A stretch of 64,000 nucleotides of DNA. It comes from Alopecurus myosuroides (taxonomy: Eukaryota; Streptophyta; Magnoliopsida; Poales; Poaceae). The DNA is taken from NCBI GenBank assembly GCA_028641055.1, contig CM054058.1, positions 238,562,187 through 238,626,186 on the forward strand. The letters run 5' to 3'. A program made the position numbers and the translations under genes. The notes beneath the pieces were generated by a model. That model saw only the letters and a program-made list of their open reading frames with translations, did no database searches and was not told the origin of the DNA. Shown piece after piece: positions 48,711-61,444 of the stretch (position 1 is its first letter; every line of letters begins with the position of its first letter).

Positions 48711-50091
48711 TGATACGTCTCCAACGTATCTATAATTTCTAATGTTCCATGTTGATATTATGCCAATTGCTACATGTTTTCTGTATGTTTTCCTACGTTT
48801 TCTTACGTTTTCCGGGACTAACCTATTAACAAGATGCCAAGTGCCAGTTCCCTGTTTTCTGCTGTTTCTTATTTCAGAAAATTTGTTCTGGAAATATTCT
48901 CGGAATTGGACCCCACGAATCCCGAAGTTCCTATTTTCCCCCAGAAGCATACAGAAGCCTCGAAGAGCCCCGGAGGGGGGCCACACGGTGGCCACACCAT
49001 AGGGTGGCGTGGGTTCCCCTGGCCGCGCCACCTGGTGGTGTGGGCCCCCTGGCCACCACTTGACGTCGCCCTTTCACCTATTTATACTCCCGGAGGGAAA
49101 ACCCTAAAAGAATCGGCGAGATTCCACGAAACCTTCCGTAGCCGTTGTCATCGTCAACCCAAGTTTCGGGGGACAGATCTCTGTTCTGGCACCCTTCCAG
49201 GACGGGGAAGTGCCCCCGGAAGCCATCTCCATCGACTCCACCGCCATCTCCATCGCCGTTGCTGTCTCCTATGATGAGGAGGGAGTAGTTCTCCCCCGAG
49301 GCTGAGGGCTCTACGATAGCTATGTGGTTCATCTCTCTCTCCCATGGTGTGTTCTATATGTGATCGTGAGCTTTGTAATCTAGTTGAATAAGTATATGGT
49401 ACTCTTCATCTTGTGCTACTCAAGTGTTTTATTAATATGAACTTTGGAGTTACCTTGTCCCGCGGTGTGAAGGTGACAGTGTGCACATCGTGTGTGTCTC
49501 CTCTATGAATTGTGGTGTTTGTCTAGTACCTTCTAGGGCGCTCATAGTGATAGCGTGGGGTTAGACATGGGATGCTTACTTAAGGAATGCTTTTTGCAGC
49601 CCTACGCAATGATTAGTGTTCGTTATCCGACCGGAGAGGGTTAAGAGTAGCATAGTGAAGAGAAGATATTTAGTTATTCCGTTATGTGATCATTGTTGAG
49701 AGTGTCCACTAGTGAAAGTAGGATCCCTAGGCCTTGTTTCCAAGCATTGAAACACCGTTTTCCGCCTGAACTGCTATATGTTTGCTTGCTGCCATATTTA
49801 TTTCAGATTGCTATTATTACTTATAACCATCCATATTACTCGCATTTCACTATCTCTTCGCCGAACTAGTGCACCTATATACCTGACAAGTATATTGAGT
49901 GTGTTGGGGACACAAGAGACTTCTTGTATCTTAATTGCAGGGTTGCTTGAGAGGGATATCTTTGACCACTGCCTCCCTGAGTTCGATAAACCTTGGGTGA
50001 TCCACTTAAGGGAAATTTGTTGCTGTTCTACAAACCTCTGCACTTGGAGGCCCAACATTGTCTACAAGAATAGAAGCGTGCGCATACATCA
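48711..50091 (+). repeat. 3' LTR of element C
   Basis: 1381 bp, TGATACGTCTCC to ACATCA, followed by the ATGTG TSD. A TATTTATA box lies near 49078-49085. Confidence 0.95.
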
Positions 50092-50096
50092 ATGTG

Positions 50097-50400
50097 TCCC
50101 AAAAACACATTTATAATTGCACTCGCAAAGTTGCAAAATGGAAAGTAGATTATAGCCAACGGACTCAGCAAGGAGGACTTTCTCAGTGGACAAATACGGA
50201 GAAATGACCACCTTGTCATGTCCCAATACCTTAAGTTTTGAACCATCTTCAATAGTGACTTGAGAGAACTTGATGAGTTGATGCTTTAAGTCTTCTAATA
50301 CTTCCTTGCTTCCGGTCATATGTGCAGAACAACCGCTATCAATCATCCATGATCCTCCTCTGGAATCATATAACAACAATGAATCAAGTTCTTGTCTTAT
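50097..50400 (-). pseudogene. Copia D protease fragment
   Basis: On the minus strand the retropepsin motif WMIDSGCSAHMTG (about 50350-50310) is followed by a VLGHDKVVI strand and LLSILQLC, typical of Copia protease. The fragment ends at the ATGTG duplication of element C, and the reading resumes at 16727. Upstream, 50400-50889 holds further broken gag-protease linker. Confidence 0.8.
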
Positions 50401-50888
50401 GTATACATTTTTGGATGGCTCCTTTCTTGTTAGTCACAAGGGTCTTTGGAACCTAAATATCATACTTATAATCATCACCATATCAAGTGCCAACATATTT
50501 TGCATATACATGACCATCATGAGATTTAAGAAGCACATAGGATGGGTTGTATTTTCCAGAAAAATTGTTGTGAGTAGTAGTGTCCCTAGGGACAATACTC
50601 TTAGGAATAATATCAAATTACGCTTCATAAGTATCCAACTCCCCCTCCTTCACAAAAACAATAGAATTAGTGGAGGGACTGACTCTTTTCGTGGGTCTTT
50701 TTGGATGAGATCCAAATCCAAGACCTTGTTTACCAACAACCCTCCTTTGGTTACTTAAAAGATCATTAAGGTTATTTTACCTTATATGCAGGTGGCTAGG
50801 CCCTTTTCAAGTTGAGCCTTCAACCTATTGTTCTCCTCAATGAGAGATGCTTTGACATACAAGGGGTTAGTGGCACAAGAATTTGCAT

Positions 50889-52735
50889 TTATATCCTTAT
50901 TTTGGGAATTGTCATGTGACCCCTTAAGAGTTTTGAGCTCACTTGAGAGTGCCCTATGGGATCCTTAGGTTTATCAAAATTCTTAAGCATTTTATTGTGA
51001 CCCTTGTTGGTTGCATCATTTAAATCCATGAATTTTGTAACCTTAGAAAATGCATGATCACGATCACCTTTTACCTTAGCTATATGCATGGATAAAGTGT
51101 CCTTAATAGTTTCTTTAAGAGACGGTGAATCATCTAGAGTTTCCTCAAGCTCCTCTATCCTAGTAGCATCATCATGAGAAAAGCTTTCAAGTTCAATGTT
51201 TCTTTCCTCATGTTCATCAACGAGGCCATTTTCCTCACTTATTTGAACCATGAGGCCATCAAACACAATTTTAGTTTGACCTTCTAGTATTTTTACAAAA
51301 TTAGTTAGGTCATCTTGAGCATTGTCATTATCCTCAGTACAATTTAATAAAGATGGAGTGAAGGAGATTGCAAGATTGAGTGGAGGAGTCAACTTTGAGA
51401 ATATACTATTGGCCATGAGACAGTTGTGGCTTGTGGAACCCTTATTGTCGTTGGGGTTGGAGAAGAGACAACTCAAGGATGGGGGAATGTCACCCATTCC
51501 CACGGATGCCATGCCTATTTGTTCACCATGATCATCACCCTCTTAACCACCGGATATATATATTCATTCTCCTTTGCAACCAATACCTTTGGGGGACCTC
51601 TCTTTATGAAGTTCTATGCCTTAGGAATAAAGTAGGTTTTCTTTATAATCCTTCCACCATTTTCAATTCTACTCTTGAAAGGGCAATCTACAACAAAGTG
51701 CTCACTATCACCACAACTGAAGAAAGTTCTTGATTTCTTCATGCTTGATCCTTCCTTTCATTTGTTCCTTGTTTCATTTTATCTAAAGTTTCCTTTATTC
51801 CACCACTTGTGGTTGGCAAGAGCCAAACATTCACTGTCTGACTTTCTCTTCTCCTTCTCGGATGCCACATAGGTGGAACCATCATCCCATGATTCTTATT
51901 CATTATGGGATGTGTCCTTCAAGACAAGTGAGGTTCTCTTTATCCCATTCACACGGGCTAATATGTCATATGAGGTGTTCTTCATCATGTTCAAGGTAAT
52001 GAAGATGCCTAAAACATCACTAGGAGTTAGATCCAAGAAACCATCCATTGCATGCACATTCATCATCATGTTCTGATTGTATGTAATCAAGATTTGAAGA
52101 AATTTTTCGTTTACCCAATCTTCATCACAATCCTTGAATCAACAATATTACATGTCAACCACAAGAGCCTTGAGTCTTCTAAACACATCTTTCAGAGTCT
52201 CCTTGTCCTTGATGATGAAATTATCCACTTGTCTTTGAAGGATGGACTTCTTTGAGAGGTGCATGCTTATGTTGCCATCACACATGGAAATTATACAATC
52301 ACATGCTTCTTTGGCATTTGTGAAGGACCGGATTTTCTCAACTCCTTCATTGGCCATTGCCTTCTCGAGCATGCGCATTGCATGAGCATTGAGTTGTTGA
52401 TCTATGATCTCACTTGAGCTTAAGTTCTCGGGGACTTTAGCTTTGTTTCCCTTCTGTATGATTCTCCATATTTGCATTGAATATCTACACACATAAGACT
52501 TCATAGAAGCTTTCCAATTAGTAAAACGGGACCTATATACTAAAGGAGGTGCACCAAGATTGTTTACATGTGGATGTTGAATATTAGAAGCATTCTTATA
52601 GGCATAACTAAAAGTATTATCTTTGTCTTTATCTTTTGAGCTAGATGCTTCAGTATCCTTTATAGTATAAGGTATAGGATGAATATTTTCATCTAAAGAA
52701 ACATCTTTGGGTCAGTTGCTAGATGTAGATGCCAT
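50889..52735 (-). pseudogene. Copia D gag
   Basis: On the minus strand the likely start is ATG 52735 (MASTSSN), followed within a few codons by an in-frame TGA near 52712. The block 52504-52148 is the UBN2-type Copia gag core (MQIWRIIQKG, TNAKEACDCIISMCDG, VFRRLKALVVDM). Further on, near 51710, a zinc knuckle reads FFSCGDSEHFVVDC: the first Cys of CX2CX4HX4C is replaced by Phe. The block 51512-50889 is a charged, probably coiled-coil region (EERNIELESFSHDDATRIEELEE). Several frame breaks separate the blocks. Not functional. Confidence 0.75.
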
Positions 52736-52867
52736 TTATTTTATTAATTCCTCCACCCCCTTTTCAGATTTATCACATATGGATTGTACCATCTTTTCGA
52801 TAGCCTCCATAGTCATAGAATCCGACATCCTTCTCTTTAGGTGGCAAAGCCTCTATCAAAGAGACTA

Positions 52868-52880
52868 ATCTCTTATACCA
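52868..52880 (-). other. Primer-binding site of Copia D
   Basis: On the minus strand TGGTATAAGAGAT, two bases after the LTR end CGATCCTTCA. A degenerate initiator tRNA-Met site (TGGTATCAGAGC). Confidence 0.65.
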
Positions 52881-52882
52881 AT

Positions 52883-53634
52883 TGAAGGATCGAGATGGGT
52901 TAACTAGAGGGTGGGGTGTGAATGGGTTAACTACAAAATTTACTTCTTTTTGGTTTAATTGATATTGCTCAAATATAGTTTGTCTAGATTATGCAATTAG
53001 GTGAACAATCCTATATAATAAGCAAATACTACTAGCACAATATATGTAAAGAGTTAAGCTAGTAACAATAGTAGAGGTAAGTTGAGAAATAATCGAACAC
53101 AATAACGCGGAGATTTGTCCCGAAGTTCACTTCCCAATGCAAGCTACTCTCCTTTGGAGCGGTGCGGTGCCACCAAATTGGAACAACGAATAGCCGTAAA
53201 ATGGCACACCATATCACATTCGTGTCCAACCACCAATGTGGAGAAGCACGAACCACTATTTTGCCGTTAAGGTTGACAACTAGAACCTTCACAAGGGTGA
53301 TGCACACTTCGCAACTTGGAGGGTCCTCACCAAATGCATCAAGCCACCAAAACTCGATGCTTCAAGGTCGAGGCACACACACCACAACTAAATTGGTGGC
53401 TCCCGACAATGTCTTCGTGCCTACCAAAGCCTCGAAGGACTAGAACCTCCTAGGGTTCCAACAAACCCAAGGAGTAGCAAGTTCCTCGATGGAATCAAGG
53501 GGGAAATAAAATTGGTTTGGTAGGAATGTAGATCTAGAGCTTCTCTCTCAAATCCCCAGAGGGCAAAGCGTTTGAGTGGCTAGAGAGAGAGACAGATCTA
53601 TGGAGTTTAACCTCTTGGAAAATGTTTTCTTCTA
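52883..53634 (-). repeat. Copia D 5' LTR, first piece
   Basis: Begins (plus strand) TGAAGGATCG beside the PBS and is interrupted by the Stowaway-ended element at its TA target. Confidence 0.65.
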
Positions 53635-53994
53635 CTCCCTCCGTCCGGAATTATTTGTCGCAACGGCACTTTTGCAAAAAAACGCTTCATTTTTTTCCGA
53701 CACAACCCGACGTCCATCTTCTCCATTCCCCTCCTCACTTGTCAACGTCTTTGCCTGCGTCGCCGGCAAGGCGGCCACCACCTAGCCCGCGCCTCACAGC
53801 TCTCAGCCTCTCACGTGCCCCCTCATCACCGTCCTCTCCCACGCGCAGTCCCCTGATCCCTCCTTCCGGTCCACTACACAACGCCTCCATCTGCGCATGC
53901 CATGCCTGGATGCCCCTGCCGTGGCCTAAAAATCGACTCTTTCCCCGCGATTCGGACGGCTCGAAGATAACTACGGCGGTCCGGCAGAATCAGA

Positions 53995-54229
53995 TTGAGT
54001 TGGCGTGGTGGCTTCTTCCTACTCCTCGCCGCGTTGTGCCTCTCACTCTCGGGCGGCGCCGCGGCCAAGCAGAGCAGCAAGAAATCGTGCGAGGCCATCT
54101 TCAGCTTCGGGGTCTCGCTATCCAACGCCGGCAGCCTCATCGTTGACAGAAACCCTCAATGCCCTCACCACCGCCAGGGAACCCTACGGCATGACCTTGT
54201 TCAGATGCCCCAACGGCCCTTTCTCTGCA
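53995..54229 (+). pseudogene. GDSL esterase/lipase 5' exon fragment (captured)
   Basis: On the plus strand a signal-peptide-like stretch (GGFFLLLAALCLSLSGGAAA) is followed by CEAIFSFGVSLSNAG, which resembles block I of plant GDSL esterases/lipases (FSFGDSLxDTGN). The catalytic Ser is kept but the Asp before it is Val. A one-base frame change near 54155 is needed to continue into NALTTAREPYGMTLFRCPNG, which fits the PYGxTFFGRPTGR region of that family. No ATG starts the frame; the codon at its expected place is TTG or absent. Later GDSL blocks (catalytic Asp-His) are not found. This is the first exon of a secreted lipase-like gene, truncated and frameshifted, inside a transposon. Confidence 0.65.
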
Positions 54230-54329
54230 GGCGCACAGATCCTTTCCCTACAGATTTGTTGCTCCTTGACCGGGGCACTCGGCTACACTTCAGCGGGAGG
54301 AAGGTGGAAATCCTTTTTCTCCATATTTG

Positions 54330-55760
54330 TTGCTCTCATGAGCATGCAGTCTTGTGTGTGTGTCCAGATTCTGAATTTTCCCTTGTATGGTTCCTGAACT
54401 TGAGGTGATGTATGGTTTCTCTACATGCATAAAGTAGCATCGTGGGATCAGGAAAAAAAAAAGACTCCTGCAGTTTTGTCCCTAGCCAATCTAGTCAAGC
54501 TGCATAGCGTTGTTAGTAAACCAGTACGCCTACCAGTTTATTCTCATGTCCAGGAGTAGCATTTGTTGTCTGCTCAAGGTCGTGCTTCCTTATTTTAATT
54601 TTGGTCGATCCCCTGCTTCATGTCTTTGTTGTCCTGATCAGTTTCCTGCAAAACAACATGAGCAGCGTAATGAGATAAAGAGATCATCCATTCAGGTTGC
54701 ATTTAATTTGTTACCCTAGTACCCCTCTGTTTATTTGTTACTCCTTACCTGAGAATTTTTGCACTTTGGAACAGTAGTGTTGAAAGCTCAAGTGTTCTTG
54801 TAATTTAAGACTATTAGGCATGCATATAGGGTGTACTCTTCCATATGAAAATCTAGCTTATGCTTCGCTGCTGTACATAGTCATACCAATGGATGTACAA
54901 AGCCATAGACAGTCACTAGTTAGTTGTTGCAATTTCTCGCAACTCCCAAAGATGCAGTATTCTACTAGCTGATCAATATTCTTCGACAACACATGACCCT
55001 CGGCTAGCGCTTTGATGGAAACATTTATAGCATCTGCTAGAAGTGTGCTTCTAAACATTAGTCTTGGCTGCGGTAAGTGTATTCCTGCGGAAGGTTGTGG
55101 AACTGTGCCGGGACCGTCGTTTTCGACGCATGAATGATATTTCTTGCAGTTCATTTTCAATGTTATCAGCTGCAATCATGTTGCGCATTCATGTCATCAC
55201 ATTAGAGCTACTCCAAGATAGCACAACTAGCTACCAAAGAAAAAATTTCTCTAGCATCAGGCCATAACTTCAGTTGGTCTTTCAAAATGAACCAACTACT
55301 GACAGATTTATACTCATTGTTCATTGTACTCCGGATTACATTACAGATTAATTGTTCACTCTTGTTCATTGTACTCTAGGAGTAGCTTTCACTGTTCATG
55401 CTAGATTAAAATGTAGCTCCATTTTTACCCCAAGATCTCAAGAGTGACACTTTGATGCTAGAATGGATACAACTCAGAATCCAGGTTCTGTTGTGCAGAA
55501 AACTTGGGGCATTGGGGACAAGTTTTCACCATCACCTGCGATCACAATCACAGAGAGTACAAATGGTGGATGATCCATATGATTTGGGTCATTGGGGCAT
55601 GTTTTTTTTCCTAGACTTACCACTACAAGCTATTTCAGGTGTACAAAGTCACGTCCTTCGTGGAATTAATTTTGAGATCTTGAAATTCGATCTGGCTGTT
55701 AGCTGAAATTTGATCGCAGGAGCAGGGCTGTGACTGAACTGTTTTTTTTTATAAAGGCCT
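54330..55760. other. Middle of the Stowaway-ended element, no gene recognised
   Basis: Mixed AT-rich, intron-like sequence. A minus-strand frame at 55175-54858 (with ALAEGHVLSKNIDQLVEYC) looks protein-like, but I do not recognise it. It could be another captured fragment. Confidence 0.4.
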
Positions 55761-56389
55761 GTGACTGAACTGTGTGTTCTATGTTGCTGAACTGCCGCAG
55801 GAGCAGGTGGGGATGGCCAATAGCAACGAGGACGTCCTCGACGAGTCAGGGAGGAGCAGCAGCGATGAGGGCGTCTGCGACGAGTCGGTGATGTGCGTGA
55901 CGGAAGCCGGTGACGGTGCTAGGTGCGAGGCAGCAACCGGGACTAAGCAGAGGAGTGTGAACCAGGGCTCCTCCCCGCGGGCAACTGGGCTTGTTGGTTG
56001 AGCCACGCCGGCCAAGATGGGGGCCCTCTCCGTTGAGGGAAACGCTGGGCTCGGCCGGCGGAGGATCTTGGGTGCTCCGGCGGCATGGTCGACGAGGAAG
56101 AGGTGGCAGAGGGCGAGCTCGACATCGGGGACTGGGACGGGAACGGAAGTGGCGCGGCCTTGCTCCCTCGGGCCAATACTTGCTCGAGCCCTCCGTCAGC
56201 AAAAGGAGCAGCGGTGGACTGCGGGGGAGCGACGGACGGCGGGGAGGACGGAGGAGGAAGGACGGAAAAATCTGAATTTGATATTTCAAGTTGCAGGCCA
56301 GATCTGAATAGTTTTGCACGTCGGAGGGATGTATTTGCAAAATATACAATGTACTATGCTGCGACATTTTTTTCCGGACGGAGGGAGTA

Positions 56390-56717
56390 GTTGTTTTAGT
56401 GGTGTCTTGAGGTTAAAGAAGGTGAGGGGTATTTAACTATTTATACCCCCTCACAATTCTAGATGTTGGACAACTTTGGCTGAGACTTGGGGGCCGGATT
56501 ATCCGGTGTAATTGGGGGCGGATATTCCGACCATGTGAATAATCCGGTGTGTTCTTAAATATCCGGCCAATAATCCGGAGAATAATCAGGGGCGATCAAG
56601 TGGCTCGCATACTTAAGTCCTTATCAGTTTTCAAATATCCGGGGGCGTTCTACAAATCATGCCTCAATTCCTTAGCCATTTTGAAATCTCCGGTGCCCTA
56701 GATATCCGGCCAAATAT
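56390..56717 (-). repeat. Copia D LTR, second piece
   Basis: Continues the D LTR after the Stowaway-ended element. It is marked by repeated ATCCGG motifs (ATTATCCGG, AATATCCGG) also seen after 61445. Ends with AATAT, the TSD of the next insertion. Confidence 0.6.
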
Positions 56718-59700
56718 TATAGCGTTCCCACATTTAAATAATGCAAGAACTCTGTGTTATTGCGCTAGTCCCTGGATCAATTGCTAGCACCATAGTTCAA
56801 AATGAAATATCATGCAAATGCATCAAAATCTATTACATCGCATGATCCATTCTTTACAAAATAACCTTACAACTTGCAGTCTCAGAAGACTAGCAGGAAA
56901 CAGAATTACAACGGAAAACTTAGTACAACATTGAGCCTCATCTTCTTCATATGCCATAGGCAAAACATGTTGGTTGTAGACTCGAGATTCTAAACAAAAC
57001 ATCACTCGTCATTTGTTCCTTCTGCAAATTGGAATATGCAGCCACAATGGGGTCAATACAATTTAATGTATTGTCAAGTAACACTATGGTGGATATAAAT
57101 GGCAAGACTAATACTACATGCATATTTGGCTGAGTGGAGTTTTGGCTAAGTTTGCATATAGCAAGTTTTCTCCTATCTCTTTTGGTAGAACAAACTTTTC
57201 TTTCTAAAGGGTGGCAACATTGATTTAAGATCCAAGCACCACATATACTGTTCACTTAGTAAAAATTTTACTTATAGAAAATTGTGTTGAGATTCTTCCG
57301 TCATTCCTTGTCCAGCTTCTCATAGTTGTCCATAACCGGGGACACAGCTAGGATCTTAGTTTCTAACTCTACAGAGGTTATGCACTTTCACCCTTTGTCT
57401 TCAATTAGCCCAAACATCCTATATACCCAGAGTGCATCATGGAAAGGAGAGAATTGAGATGAGATCTTTCATAAGAATAAGTTCAACCCACTCGCAAGAC
57501 CCATTTCACCTATAATTATGCTACATCTACTTGTCAAGCCTAGGCTGAACTCTCACAACTAAGTTGATCAAGACAGAGCCCATTTTGTCAAAAGGATGCA
57601 CAGGAAGCTACTAAACTTAGAAGTACATAGTAATCTCTTTGTTCCTAGGTGGCTATCCGCAAGTGTACTCCTTTCGGTAAAAATCACCATAGAAATGGCC
57701 CTAGGGAGCCACTCAACATAAACCAGTCTTTCCACTTCCACCCAGGTTTATACTTATAATTTTTCCTCAACTAGTAAAAACAATTCCACATCATTTATAA
57801 GCATCTACAAATCATAATGGCTACAATGTAAAAAATGATGGCTACACACTACTAGGATAATAGCATAGCATAATATAACTTAGTAAAATTTTCTATCATG
57901 CATACTACTCAAAAATCAACTAATGCATACATAAAATAATGGGCAGTTGATGGTGTGTTACTTGCCTCTTTGAAGTTGGTGGTGATTCTCCCACTCTCTT
58001 CACAAAATAGAATGTTGCTCTCCGTACAATCTAAACAGTACAACTAAACAACAATAAACAAGGAATTCACAAGAAAGTTTAACAATAAACAAACGCAACA
58101 ATTTATTCTACCAAAGATATTATAGTGATTGGGTTTAGTGTATAGCAAAAGGCTATAGATTGCACAAGGATTGGGTTTTGAAAAGTACAAACTTAATTGA
58201 TCATACTTTTCAAGGAAGTTCCAAGAGTTTTCATTATCACATTTACTCTAACATGCAAAAGGGAAAACATGTGATAACAATTAATTTTAATGCACAAAAG
58301 AAACTAAGTCATTGTAGTTTGTGTTTTCCATTTGTGACTATGGTCGGTCTTTGATCAAAAGATCACACAAAGGTCTAATCTATTTCTTGTCTTGTTTTCT
58401 TCAAGTCTTCTTTTGCTTCCTTGAGTTCCTTCTGATGTCTAAGTCTTTTTGCATGTTTCTCCAATGGCCTTGCTTTTAGTCCTCCTTATTGAGTCTAGGG
58501 ACTTATTCATATAGAATAAGAGATGTATGTTGGATTCTAGAGTTCGCTAAAAGGGACTTCTAAAATCTTCTCTTCTTCTTCATCTTCTAGGAGAATATTC
58601 TTCTAGATTTGAAGTTTTCTTCTTGTTGATATCTTGGTCAAAACTCTCATCTCACTTGGAAACTAATTTTAAATCTTGAAAAAAAATTAACTTGACACTA
58701 ATCATCTTGAAAACAAATTCTAAGTCTTGGAAAACAAATTCCAAGTCTTCACATGATTGGTCTTAAGAAAAATCTTCAATCCCCTTTATAGCTTCCTCCT
58801 TGGTGTGGTGACTTCATTGGACTTTGAAAAACTTGATGGTCTTGGTACAAACTAAGTTCGGTCTTGATCTAACTTAGCCACCATAAAGTCTAAGGGAGCG
58901 TGAAACAAAGGGATGAAAGACTTAGAGAGAGAGAGAGAGAGAGGGAGACAGATGTGGTTGGTCTTCTTGTCTTCTTGAAGTTCCTCTTGTTTTCTTCTTA
59001 GTTCTTCTACTTCTTGGAGACGCTTCTGAAGTTGATTCTCTTGGCTAAGTCCTTGATTGGTCTTCTAGCTTCATGTTGAATCCAAGGATAACAAAGGGGA
59101 CATCCTTCTTGCACTTCATTGTTTTCACAAATCCAAACTTAGTGGTTTTTCAACTAAGAGGTTCATCTAGAGCAAAACTACATTGAAATGGTTTCAAGAC
59201 ATCCAAGGCTTAGGTTTGGGTGTCTCTAGTCTATGGTTAGTACTTAGAACAAAATTGTTAAAGAAAAAATATTGAAAATATTTACAGAATTTAAACAAAG
59301 TAAAAAACACTCAAAAAGGGCAATCAATTATAAAATCAATTTTTATCGGTTCAAAATTATTTTGGGACAGATACTATGAAAATATACATCCTAAGGTTTC
59401 CAGAGATATTTTATTCGCAATTGTTAGATTTCTAGAATTTAAACTATGCAAAAAATCACCAAACAAGTATATTTAAATTTGAACAGTTCTAAAAGATGCT
59501 AAATGTTCTGCTGATTTCAAAAAGTTCAAGTTTGGTTAATTTGGAGCTATGGTTGAAAACTTATGATAGATCAAAGTTATAGGGGTGTTTCTGCAAAAGT
59601 TACAATTTTAATTCTATTTTCGAAACATTATCCACAAGGCAGGGCCACGTGGCGTAATGTGATTGGGCAGACGTTCTGACGCGGATCTAGCGTGGCGCTG

Positions 59701-61439
59701 ACGAGGCAACACCCAAGGCATGATGGGATTGGCCAAGCTGGGCTGGCCTGGCTTAAGTCGGTGGCTTCAGCTTAAGTCTGCGGCTCTGCTACATTGAAAA
59801 CGATTTGTTGGATCGTGATCTAACGCACGAAAACATAACATGGGCGGGTGGCGGCGCATCTTACCGGAGATGGAGGCAGTGGCGGCCGACGGCTTGGGTG
59901 GTGGACGTCCGCCTCGTTCCGGTGGCCCTCTGGATGCGGGAAAAGCACCGGCGAGCTCGTTTCGACTCGGCGAATCCAATGGTCCATGCAGCAGGGACCG
60001 ACAGGGTCGGGAACAGCGGCATCCTGTAGCACCCGTGACGATGGAGGAGGGGAATTACAGCGAGCTCGAAAACGATGAGGCGATTGTGGAAAAAAATAGT
60101 GGGGTAGTTAAGGAGATGCGCGGGCACGGGGGGAAATATAGGGCAAAGAAGGAGCGGCAGGGGCAAGCTGCAGTGGCCGGAATCGGCAATTTGTGGCAGC
60201 GGATCGGATGAACTCCGGCGAGCTTTTGCTCCAGCCTTGCGGCCCAATCGGGGAAGGAAAAGGAGGGGAATAGAAGTGAAGACCGTGGGGGTTTTATAGA
60301 GGGTCTAGGGTTTGCAATCCATGCCCCACACGCGAATAAATCGGGGAGGAAATCATGAAGGATATAGGTTAGGGTTCCTTGCGCACGAGGTTAGGGACGA
60401 TGACTTCAGCATGATGTCATTTCCCTTTTTCTTTTCTTTTTTGTTTATTTTCTTTAATCCATAACATATGTTTTATAACTCCAATTGACCTCAAACTAGT
60501 TTCTAAAATTTTGTAAAAATAAGATCTTTCATATAAAAATATTTGTGGGCTGTTTCAACACATTTGAAATTTATATTTTCAAATTATGAATAACCACTAA
60601 TAGCACTTAATATCATTTTAATTGAAAATATGACAATTGATTTGAAATGACGTTTTATAAAAATCCAGAAACTTTATACAAGTCAAATACTAATTTTGGA
60701 AGTCATTTCAACCTATTTTCATATTTTATATTTTTAATATGAGTGATTTAGTAATAGCAACTTAATATTATTTCAAAATTAGGAAAATTATTAATTGGAG
60801 TTAGGGTCAATTAAAATTCAGAGACATATAACTTTTAAAATATTGTTTCCTAAAGTTATTTAACTCATTTTCATACCAAGAGATTATTGTGAACCCCATT
60901 TATTGCTTATTACTTGATATAGCACTTGAAATCTTTATAATTATTTTTGAGCTTCAAAAATATTTTCCATAGTCGATTAATTGGAGGATGAGTTATTATC
61001 ATTTGGTAGAATATGAAACAACCTTTTGGAAAACAATTTGTTAGGGAAACTCACTTTATAATATTAAGGTTCGATAATCCACTATATAGTCATGTAATTA
61101 TTTACAAGTTCATAAATTATATAATTATGCTAAAATATCTTTGGGGTTTAAGGTACTCGGGATTTAAAATTGACATTTGAATTTGAAAACACTTTCTTTA
61201 AGAAGGTTTGCTATAGAAAAATATTTTTTTGTAAATAACAAAACTGATTTTGAATAAGGTTTAAGGTTTATGGAGTTAGATGCATGTTTGGATTGTTATT
61301 TCCGATAACATTGGAATAACATATGATATTTCCTTGTGTTTGAGTTTTATTGGTTTTTGGTGGCTTGCATTAGTGGAAAACAAAAAATTTAAATTTTTAT
61401 GATTTTTGAGTTTCTCCAAAAAAAATCAGGGATGTTACA
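56718..61439 (-). mobile_element. Probable 4.7 kb solo LTR of a Gypsy element (minus strand)
   Basis: Read on the minus strand it starts TGTAACATCCCTG at 61439 and ends near 56718 in CGCTATA, likely a mutated CA end. AATAT repeats at 56713-56717 and 61440-61444 form a TSD, and the LTR of element D reads on across it. Layout is like the E LTR: an AT-rich first kb, a TATAAAA box (complement of 60292-60298), a GC-rich leader with a splice-donor-like GGTAAGATG near 59875, then a long AT-rich remainder. No PBS, gag or pol is present inside, so a solo LTR fits best. A GA microsatellite lies at about 58924-58943. Confidence 0.6.
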
Positions 61440-61444
61440 AATAT

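Larger units (their letters stand above)
16728..50091 (+). mobile_element. Non-autonomous LTR element C with acidic ORF, hosting F and E
   Basis: LTRs at 16728-18086 and 48711-50091 both start TGATACGTCTCC and end ACATCA. The flanking 5-bp repeats ATGTG (16723-16727 and 50092-50096) are a perfect TSD. Removing the nested element F leaves an internal region of about 3.9 kb with one ORF and a non-coding 3' half. No gag, protease, RT or integrase domain is recognised. PBS, PPT and hairpins resemble those of element B, so it probably uses the enzymes of an Athila-like partner. Confidence 0.9.
53635..56387. mobile_element. 2.75 kb Stowaway-ended (Tc1/mariner-type) element carrying gene fragments
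   Basis: Both ends carry CTCCCTCCGTCCGGAA in inverted orientation (53635-53650 and complement of 56372-56387), extending to a 28-bp terminal repeat with about 24 matches and a common GTCGCA at its inner end. TA dinucleotides flank both ends (53633-53634 and 56388-56389), as expected for Stowaway/mariner insertion. The ends resemble the Thalos family, whose members are normally only a few hundred bp. No transposase is recognised. The inside is GC-rich and exon-like at both ends (53700-54330 and 55800-56270), with an intron-like AT-rich middle and a GDSL lipase fragment. Confidence 0.7.

Noticed and set aside
55846..56367. Minus-strand frame in the right part of the Stowaway-ended element
   Set aside because: Pro/Ser/Arg-rich translation of GC-rich DNA, not recognised. 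It may be the reverse of a captured exon, but I cannot show which strand is real.
58924..58946. GA repeat as a regulatory GAGA element
   Set aside because: A simple microsatellite inside LTR sequence, with no further evidence.
59840..60247. GC-rich frames on both strands in the solo LTR
   Set aside because: They lie in the leader part of an LTR next to a TATA box. No domain, and both strands are open from composition alone.
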